Shown here piece after piece: positions 58,790-64,000 of a stretch of DNA of 64,000 nt. The position numbers were made by a program, and so were the translations under genes. The notes beneath the pieces were generated by a model, which was not told the origin of the DNA, made no database searches, and saw nothing but the letters and a program-made list of their open reading frames with translations. Every line of letters starts with the position of its first letter. Position 1 is the stretch's first letter. Source of the stretch: Pseudomonas massiliensis (GTDB lineage: Bacteria; Pseudomonadota; Gammaproteobacteria; Pseudomonadales; Pseudomonadaceae); assembly GCF_000826105.1 (NCBI RefSeq), contig NZ_CCYK01000007.1, positions 1,302,001-1,366,000 of the forward strand. The letters run 5' to 3'.

Positions 58790-60001
58790 TCATTGATCGA
58801 GCTTGACCAGCGGAGTCTCTCGCACCTCGGTAGGACGTCCGGCCTGGATCTGCCTGACCTGGGCCAAGGCCTGGTCTACGCCAGCCCTGTCGCGCAGCAG
58901 TTCATAGCTGATGGCGAAGCGACGGGTTTCCCCAGGTCCGATTTGCGGTACCAAATTCAGCGGGCGCTGGTAACGGCGGTTGTAGGAGAAACTGGTCCCG
59001 GGCTCCAGGCCAGTCACGTAGCCCTGGCCATGGGTATCGGTGTTCTTCCAAAGGGAAAATACTGGAAGCGTACGGGTATCGAAGCCCACCGCGACACCCA
59101 GGCTACCTGCCTTGTTGTGCAGTACGGCCAGGGAATAGCCCTGGGCGTCCGCATAGGGCACCAGGTTGTAGACGGTCTCGTCGTAGTCCCTGGTCGGGGC
59201 CCGGTAGCTGTCCCAAGTGGGAAGATCAGCCCTGGCCTTGTCATTGAACGGCGACACCTGTTTCACCGGCGCGACGAAACGGGCGCCTTCTTCCAGCAAG
59301 GGCGTGCTGAAGTTGCTGTGATAGAGCGCCTGGTATTCCTTGGAGTAGTCGCCTTGGTTGGTCAGCACATCCTGGAGTTCGAAGCGGGTGCTGCCTGGCA
59401 GGGTGACCAGCTCGGTGACTACGCTGAAGTCCACCTTCTTGAACGCCTGTTCCTTGAGTTCGCCACGCAGATGGATGGCGTACGGAGGCTGCTCATCGAT
59501 ATGCAGCACCACCTTGCTGGCAGGAATATTGGCGGCGCGGCCATGAAGGGTGAGCAGCTCGCCGTTGTCGATGCCCGGATGGCCCACCCACTCGTAGCCG
59601 CAGCGGGTCACCAGCTCGTTGAAACCTTCCAGCCAGCCCAGGCCCGCGCGGCCGTTGAGCTCTATGAAGGCCGGGTTGACCACCTCCTTGACCGGTGAAT
59701 CCCAGCCCAGCCGTACCGGCCCGACCGATGCCTGGAGGACATTCATGCCTCGGGTAGGTATTACTGTCATCTTCATCGTGCCGTTGTCGATATCCACCAG
59801 GCTTACCCCCTCCTGGCGACCACCATGGAGCAAGCGCATGCTGATCTTGAAGGGCACATCCGGGTGGATGCCTAGTTCGGCGCTGGTCAGCTCGAACGCT
59901 TGGGCGGGTTTATCGCTATCGAGAAGGACGTAATCCCAAGCCAGGGCGGGGGAGGTCGCGGCCAGGCCACTGAGGGCGACCAGTAGGCGGAGAGGTTTCA
60001 T
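58790..60001 (-). CDS. Exported DUF4432 / aldose 1-epimerase-like protein
   Basis: A 403-residue protein with a signal peptide (cleaved near SPALAWD) and a beta-sandwich of the DUF4432/galactose mutarotase type. Supporting segments are MTVIPTRGMNVLQA, LGWDSPVKEVVNP, LGWLEGFNELVTRCG, LTLHGRAANI and the later ALYHSNFSTPLL. Histidine and glutamate positions of mutarotases have partial counterparts (TLHGR; GLEPGTSFSYNRR). It may act on sugars or sugar acids in the periplasm. The ATG at 60001 with AAAGG 8 bases upstream is preferred to the one at 60007. Confidence 0.82.
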   Translation of the reverse strand: MKPLRLLVALSGLAATSPALAWDYVLLDSDKPAQAFELTSAELGIHPDVPFKISMRLLHGGRQEGVSLVDIDNGTMKMTVIPTRGMNVLQASVGPVRLGWDSPVKEVVNPAFIELNGRAGLGWLEGFNELVTRCGYEWVGHPGIDNGELLTLHGRAANIPASKVVLHIDEQPPYAIHLRGELKEQAFKKVDFSVVTELVTLPGSTRFELQDVLTNQGDYSKEYQALYHSNFSTPLLEEGARFVAPVKQVSPFNDKARADLPTWDSYRAPTRDYDETVYNLVPYADAQGYSLAVLHNKAGSLGVAVGFDTRTLPVFSLWKNTDTHGQGYVTGLEPGTSFSYNRRYQRPLNLVPQIGPGETRRFAISYELLRDRAGVDQALAQVRQIQAGRPTEVRETPLVKLDQ

Positions 60002-60118
60002 GCGCATAGCCTTTGTTAGTGTTATAGGCCCTGTATAGCGCGGGTGAAGCGTTTCAGCAAGCCTGTGTTCCCGTGGTGGCCTTTGATCCCCATCCGAGAA
60101 ACGGCAGCTTGAAACGAC

Positions 60119-60145
60119 AAAAGGGCGCGCTTGCGCGCACCCTTT
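60119..60145 (-). terminator. Intrinsic terminator of the flagellin gene
   Basis: A stem of AAAGGG plus CGCGC paired with GCGCG and CCCTTT around a TT loop, followed on the minus strand by TTTTGTC, 23 bases after the flagellin stop codon. Confidence 0.8.
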
Positions 60146-60168
60146 CGTTCGTTGACCTTCGGCCGATA

Positions 60169-61017
60169 TTACTGAAGCAGCTTCAGAACAGCGGACGGGA
60201 TCTGGTTGGCCTGAGACAGGATCGCGGTGGAAGCCTGCTGCAGGGTTTGTTGCTTGGTCAGCTCAGCGGTTTCAGCAGCGAAGTCCACATCCTGGATGGT
60301 AGAGCGAGAAGCGGTAGCGTTCTCGATGATGTTGCTGATGTTGCTGATGGTGCTTTCCAGACGGTTCTGCTTGGCACCCAGGTCGGCACGGGTGGTGTTC
60401 ACGGTGTTCAGTGCAGCGTCGATGGCGCTGATGGCCGAGTCGATCGCGGTGTGGGCCGCGCTTACGCTGCCGCCAGTGATGGCGACCGAAGCCACGCCCA
60501 GGCCGGAAGCCGAAGCGTTCAGGCTGATGCCCAGGTCGATGTGCTGGTCGTCACCGGTCATGGCGCCAACCTGGAACTGCAGGCCGGAAGCGGAACCGTC
60601 CAGAAGCTTCATGCCGGTACCGAAGGTAGTCGACGTGGAGATACGGGTCAGTTCTTCGCTCATCTGGCTGAATTCGGACTGCAGAGCGGTACGGTCAGCG
60701 GTGCTGTTGGAGTCGTTGCGGGACTGGACAGCCAGTTCACGCATACGCTGCAGGATGCTGGTGGTTTCTTGCAGCGCGCCTTCAGCGGTCTGGGCGATCG
60801 AGGTGGCGTCGTTGGCGTTCTTGGTGGCTACGGTCAGGCCCTTGATCTGGGTGGTCAGACGGGTAGCGATCTGCAGGCCAGCGGCGTCGTCTTTGGCGCT
60901 GTTGATCTTCAGGCCCGAGGACAGACGGGTCATCGAGGTGCTGGTGGCGGACGAAGCCTTGTTCAGGTTGTTTTGAACGGTCAGGGAAGCGATGTTGGTA
61001 TTAACGGTCAACGACAT
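60169..61017 (-). CDS. fliC: Flagellin
   Basis: A 282-residue flagellin with conserved coiled-coil ends ([20 protein letters not shown]; ...[20 protein letters not shown] then [10 protein letters not shown]) and a short variable D2/D3 region, on the small side for Pseudomonas. It polymerises into the filament after type III flagellar export. It is isolated: the neighbours are a DUF4432 gene and an aldehyde dehydrogenase, with no flaG, fliD or fliS beside it. It has its own sigma-28 promoter, a GAGG ribosome site and a terminator, so it is a single-gene transcription unit. Confidence 0.95.
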   Translation of the reverse strand: MSLTVNTNIASLTVQNNLNKASSATSTSMTRLSSGLKINSAKDDAAGLQIATRLTTQIKGLTVATKNANDATSIAQTAEGALQETTSILQRMRELAVQSRNDSNSTADRTALQSEFSQMSEELTRISTSTTFGTGMKLLDGSASGLQFQVGAMTGDDQHIDLGISLNASASGLGVASVAITGGSVSAAHTAIDSAISAIDAALNTVNTTRADLGAKQNRLESTISNISNIIENATASRSTIQDVDFAAETAELTKQQTLQQASTAILSQANQIPSAVLKLLQ

Positions 61018-61102
61018 GATGAATTCCTCAGGGGTGGCGTTTGTTCACTTGGCTATCCGACCCTGGCTTGTTCAGGCGTGGCCGAGAGAACCTTCGAAAT
61101 TG

Positions 61103-61129
61103 TTATCGTCCTGATCGTGGTTTGCTTTA
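61103..61129 (-). promoter_or_regulatory. Sigma-28 (FliA) promoter of the flagellin gene
   Basis: On the minus strand: TAAA, 15 bases, GACGATAA, against the FliA consensus TAAA-N15-GCCGATAA. It lies 86 bases upstream of the flagellin start. The match differs at one base of twelve. Confidence 0.85.
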
Positions 61130-61186
61130 GCCCAATTTTGAAAAAGGTTGTCCAAGCTGCAGACTCCCCCCAAAACAGGTACGCAC

Positions 61187-62650
61187 ATGACCGAGCCATC
61201 CATTGTTCAGGTTCCCTTGCTTATCGGCGGATTGGCCCGCCAGGCCAGTGATGGCCGCACCTTCGAGCGTAAGAATCCGGTATCCGGCGCGGTAGTGTCG
61301 GTAGCCGCCGCGGCCAGCCTGGCTGACGTCGACGCAGCCGTGGATGCGGCCTGGGCGGCCTTTCCCGCCTGGTCCGCCCTTGGCCCTGGCGAACGGCGCG
61401 GGCGCTTGTTGAAAGCCGCCGCTGCATTGGAGGCCCGTCGCGACGAGTTCTTCGCCCTGGCCCGGGAAACCGGCGCCAAGGCAGATTGGTATGGCTTCAA
61501 CGTGAGCCTGGCGGCCAATATCCTGCGCGAGGCTGCCTCAATGACCACCCAGGTTCAGGGCAGCGTTATCCCATCCGATGTGCCTGGCAACTTCGCCATG
61601 GCCCTTCGCCAGCCGTGTGGCGTGGTGCTGGGTATCGCCCCCTGGAACGCGCCGGTGATCCTGGCCACCCGCGCCCTGGCCATGCCCCTGGCCTGTGGCA
61701 ATACCGTGGTACTGAAGGCTTCCGAAGCCTGTCCCGCGGTGCACGGTTTGCTCGGCCAGGTGCTGCAGGAAGCGGGCTTGGGCGAGGGTGTGGTCAACGT
61801 TATCCATAATGCCCCCGAAGATGCCCCGGCTGTGGTGGAGCGCCTGATCGCTCATCCGGCGGTGCGGCGGGTGAATTTCACCGGGTCTACCCATGTCGGG
61901 CGCATCGTTGGCCAACTGGCGGCGCGTCACCTTAAACCCGCCGTGCTGGAGCTGGGTGGCAAGGCGCCGTTCCTCGTGCTCGAGGACGCCGACCTGGGTG
62001 CAGCGGTGGCCGCGGCGGCTTTTGGCGCTTACTTCAACCAAGGCCAGGTGTGTATGTCCACCGAGCGGCTGATCGTGGACGAGACCGTGGCCGACGCGTT
62101 CGTTGCCAGGTTGGCGGAAAAGGTAAAAACCTTGCGAGCCGCCGACCCTGACGACGCTCAGGCACCGTTGGGCTCGCTGATCGACGCCGCGTCAGGCGAA
62201 CGCATCCAGGCCCTGGTGGACGATGCCCTCGCCAAGGGAGCCGTACTGCTGGCTGGCGGTGATCGCCACGGCAGCCTGATGCAGCCTGTGTTGCTCGACA
62301 GGGTCACCTCCCAGATGAAGCTTTACCGGGAAGAATCGTTCGGGCCGGTGGCGGTCGTGCTGCGCGCCCGTGGCGACGAAGCCTTGCTGGCGCTGGCCAA
62401 CGATTCGGAGTTTGGCCTCAGTTCCGCCATCTTCAGCCGCGACACCGCTCGGGCCCTGGCCCTGGCGCAGCGTCTTGAATCAGGGATCTGCCACATCAAC
62501 GGGCCTACCGTGCACGATGAAGCGCAAATGCCTTTCGGTGGCGTAAAAGCCAGTGGTTATGGGAGTTTCGGCAGTAATACGGCCATTGATGCCTTCACCC
62601 AGGTGCGCTGGGTGACCATTCAACAGGGAGAGCGGCATTACCCGATCTAG
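61187..62650 (+). CDS. Aldehyde dehydrogenase (vanillin/salicylaldehyde-type)
   Basis: A 487-residue NAD(P)-dependent aldehyde dehydrogenase. Visible residues include the PWNAP cofactor segment, NFTGSTHVGR, the general base Glu in LELGGKAP and the catalytic Cys in GQVCMSTERL. The N-terminal LLIGG, the WYGFNVSLAANILREAASMT segment and the length resemble vanillin, benzaldehyde and salicylaldehyde dehydrogenases of Pseudomonas. The substrate is inferred. It stands alone, divergent from the flagellin gene. Confidence 0.87.
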   Translation: MTEPSIVQVPLLIGGLARQASDGRTFERKNPVSGAVVSVAAAASLADVDAAVDAAWAAFPAWSALGPGERRGRLLKAAAALEARRDEFFALARETGAKADWYGFNVSLAANILREAASMTTQVQGSVIPSDVPGNFAMALRQPCGVVLGIAPWNAPVILATRALAMPLACGNTVVLKASEACPAVHGLLGQVLQEAGLGEGVVNVIHNAPEDAPAVVERLIAHPAVRRVNFTGSTHVGRIVGQLAARHLKPAVLELGGKAPFLVLEDADLGAAVAAAAFGAYFNQGQVCMSTERLIVDETVADAFVARLAEKVKTLRAADPDDAQAPLGSLIDAASGERIQALVDDALAKGAVLLAGGDRHGSLMQPVLLDRVTSQMKLYREESFGPVAVVLRARGDEALLALANDSEFGLSSAIFSRDTARALALAQRLESGICHINGPTVHDEAQMPFGGVKASGYGSFGSNTAIDAFTQVRWVTIQQGERHYPI

Positions 62651-62678
62651 CGCGATGCCAGGCATCGTCTGGACGACG

Positions 62679-62711
62679 CTTGCCGACGTCCCGCTGAGGG
62701 ACGCCGGCAAG
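62679..62711. terminator. Bidirectional hairpin between convergent genes
   Basis: CTTGCCG-ACGTCCC, loop GCTGA, GGGACG-CCGGCAAG forms a long stem with one mismatch, between the aldehyde dehydrogenase stop and the end of the RTX gene. No T-run follows. Confidence 0.5.
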
Positions 62712-62743
62712 ACGAACAACGGGTTTGCCTGGTTTGGCCCGCC

Positions 62744-64000
62744 TTAGGCGGGTGCCTGCTGATCCACCCCAACCAGGGCTATCTCCCCACTCTGGGCCGG
62801 TTCGTCAGCGAAGATAACCGTTTCGCGCAAGGCGATGATGTCCCAACGGTCAGTCAGGGTGAGCTCGAAACGATGACCTTCGCTATCGACGGTAAAATCC
62901 TTCAGATAGGTGCGGTCCAGCGCCGGGTTGTAGCTCACGCTCAGAGTATGGTCGGTGCCATCGCCATAGCCGGTGTACCCCAGGGCCGACACATCGATGC
63001 TGTCCTCGCTGCGATCGAAATTGACGATCACGTCCGAAAAGCTTTCAGTGGCGGTGCGGTAGCTGTCGGTCACCGAGGTATAGAGGTAAGTGTCTGCATC
63101 CGCGCCGCCGTCGAGTATGTCCCGGCCAGCCCCGCTTCGGATGACGTCATCACCGGCGCCGCCGTCGATCCGGTCGTTGCCGCCCAGCCCTTGCAACACC
63201 TCGGCCATGGCTGAGCCCTGGATCAGGTCGGCGCCTTCGGTGCCACGGACGGTCACCGGGGCGAAGATGACATTGTCGGCGTTCAACCGGCCCAGCCAGT
63301 TGCCGTCGATGGCCAGCTCGAAACGCTCACCGTCGCCATTGGTTTCGTAGCTCTTGAGGTAGGTGCGGGTGCCTTCGGCGTTGACCTGCACCGCGAGGGT
63401 GCCGTTCAGGCCATTGCCCAGCCCGGTGAAGCCCAGGCCAATCAGGTCGATGCGGTCTTCGCTGGCATCGAAATCCTGGAGGCGGTCGCTGCCATTGGTC
63501 TGGGCGGTGCGATAGCTGTCTTCCAGGTTGGTGAAGCGGAAGATGTCCGCGCCGCTGCCGCCATAGAGCACATCTCGGCCGCCCCCGCCCTCAAGCACGT
63601 CATCGCCGGCCAGGCCGCGAATGATCTGCGCCGCGTCGTTCCCGAGCAGACTGTCGTTACCCAGGTAGCCATCCAGGTGATGCTGGCCGTCCGGGCTGCC
63701 GAAGCTGGTATCCACGCTGCCATCAGGGTTATAGCGGACAACGGCGAAATTACCGCCTTCGAAGGAGGCCGCGCCCGACACCAGTATCTTGCCGTCTTCC
63801 TGCACGGTAATGGCGTTGGGCACACTGGTGGCATTGGCCCCTTCCACCGCCACGAAGGGGACCTGGCCGTTGTCGCCGAAGCTGCTGTCCAGGCTGCCAT
63901 CGGCGTTCAGGCGCAGGATCACGCCGTCGTACCGGTTATCGCGCCCGACCATGATGATCTTGCCGTCAGGCTGGAAGGTAAAGTTGTAGTATTGATACAG
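62744..64000 (-). CDS. RTX/R-module protein with Delta-60 repeats (cut by window edge)
   Basis: The frame stays open to base 64000, so the N-terminus is outside; 418 residues are visible. The first part has Delta-60/DUF5122 beta-propeller repeats (FQPDGKIIMVGR, LNADGSLDSSFGDNGQ, VRYNPDGSVDTSFG). Two RTX/R-modules follow, each with GG-rich nonapeptides (LEGGGGRDVLYGGSGAD; GLGGNDRIDGGAGDD) and the DSYR...GLG(N/D)G...RTYLK...RFEL block, as in the protein at 19374. It is a calcium-binding, probably type I-secreted surface protein. No secretion genes are visible in the window beside it. Confidence 0.85.
   Translation of the reverse strand: MYQYYNFTFQPDGKIIMVGRDNRYDGVILRLNADGSLDSSFGDNGQVPFVAVEGANATSVPNAITVQEDGKILVSGAASFEGGNFAVVRYNPDGSVDTSFGSPDGQHHLDGYLGNDSLLGNDAAQIIRGLAGDDVLEGGGGRDVLYGGSGADIFRFTNLEDSYRTAQTNGSDRLQDFDASEDRIDLIGLGFTGLGNGLNGTLAVQVNAEGTRTYLKSYETNGDGERFELAIDGNWLGRLNADNVIFAPVTVRGTEGADLIQGSAMAEVLQGLGGNDRIDGGAGDDVIRSGAGRDILDGGADADTYLYTSVTDSYRTATESFSDVIVNFDRSEDSIDVSALGYTGYGDGTDHTLSVSYNPALDRTYLKDFTVDSEGHRFELTLTDRWDIIALRETVIFADEPAQSGEIALVGVDQQAPA

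Overview
The window reads as a chromosomal segment of a GC-rich gamma-proteobacterium, almost certainly a Pseudomonas of the putida/fluorescens lineage. The basis is gene content and protein style: a beta-propeller phytase beside exbB-exbD-tonB, an OprC-type copper receptor, a Pseudomonas-type flagellin C-terminus, DUF1615 and DUF3142 proteins, many LysR regulators paired with divergent oxidoreductases, and GTGGGA...TCCCAC intergenic repeats. No rRNA, tRNA, CRISPR array, complete insertion sequence or prophage was seen.

Layout. 1-3048: phytase (cut by the left edge), then exbB, exbD and tonB, which together look like a phytate/TonB energisation unit. 3205-3826: a higBA toxin-antitoxin pair with a palindromic operator. 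3921-7146: a TDT-family transporter with a divergent LysR gene, then a MASE2-GGDEF diguanylate cyclase. 7525-15073: a kdpFABCD potassium-uptake operon with PhoB-type direct repeats upstream but no kdpE after kdpD. 15351-22314: a CorA relic, a P-loop kinase, an exported TPR-like protein with a DUF3142 partner, an RTX/R-module protein and an ABC exporter.

22561-30840: three LysR-controlled loci (quinone oxidoreductase, MRJP-like protein and NfsB nitroreductase; a DMT exporter; an SDR) plus a YkgJ protein. 31097-34712: a pseudouridine-synthase-like protein and a NemR-type TetR with three copies of a 15-bp operator in front of tetR and a DJ-1/PfpI gene, followed by the NemA ene-reductase. 34884-38865: an MFS gene with a MITE-like element just upstream, a bestrophin, small proteins and an orphan Rhs tip. 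38959-44228: copper handling (CopC-like, PCu(A)C, Sco, OprC, DUF2946), interrupted by a fresh tandem duplication of about 257 bp.

44339-58671: a large autotransporter adhesin with a phased repeat array upstream, DUF1615 and GNAT proteins, an MFS gene with a frameshifted LysR gene, an AraC regulator, a secreted tyrosine phosphatase fused to an autotransporter barrel, a GFA protein, a GNAT remnant, a PAS hybrid kinase and a small acidic protein. 58790-64000: a DUF4432 protein, an isolated flagellin with a sigma-28 promoter, an aldehyde dehydrogenase and a second RTX/R-module protein cut by the right edge.

Common themes are electrophile and quinone detoxification (two separate regulated modules), metal and potassium homeostasis, and surface-exposed or secreted proteins. 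Decay marks (CorA relic, GNAT remnant, frameshifted LysR, missing kdpE, duplicated copC tail) sit mostly at boundaries between these blocks.
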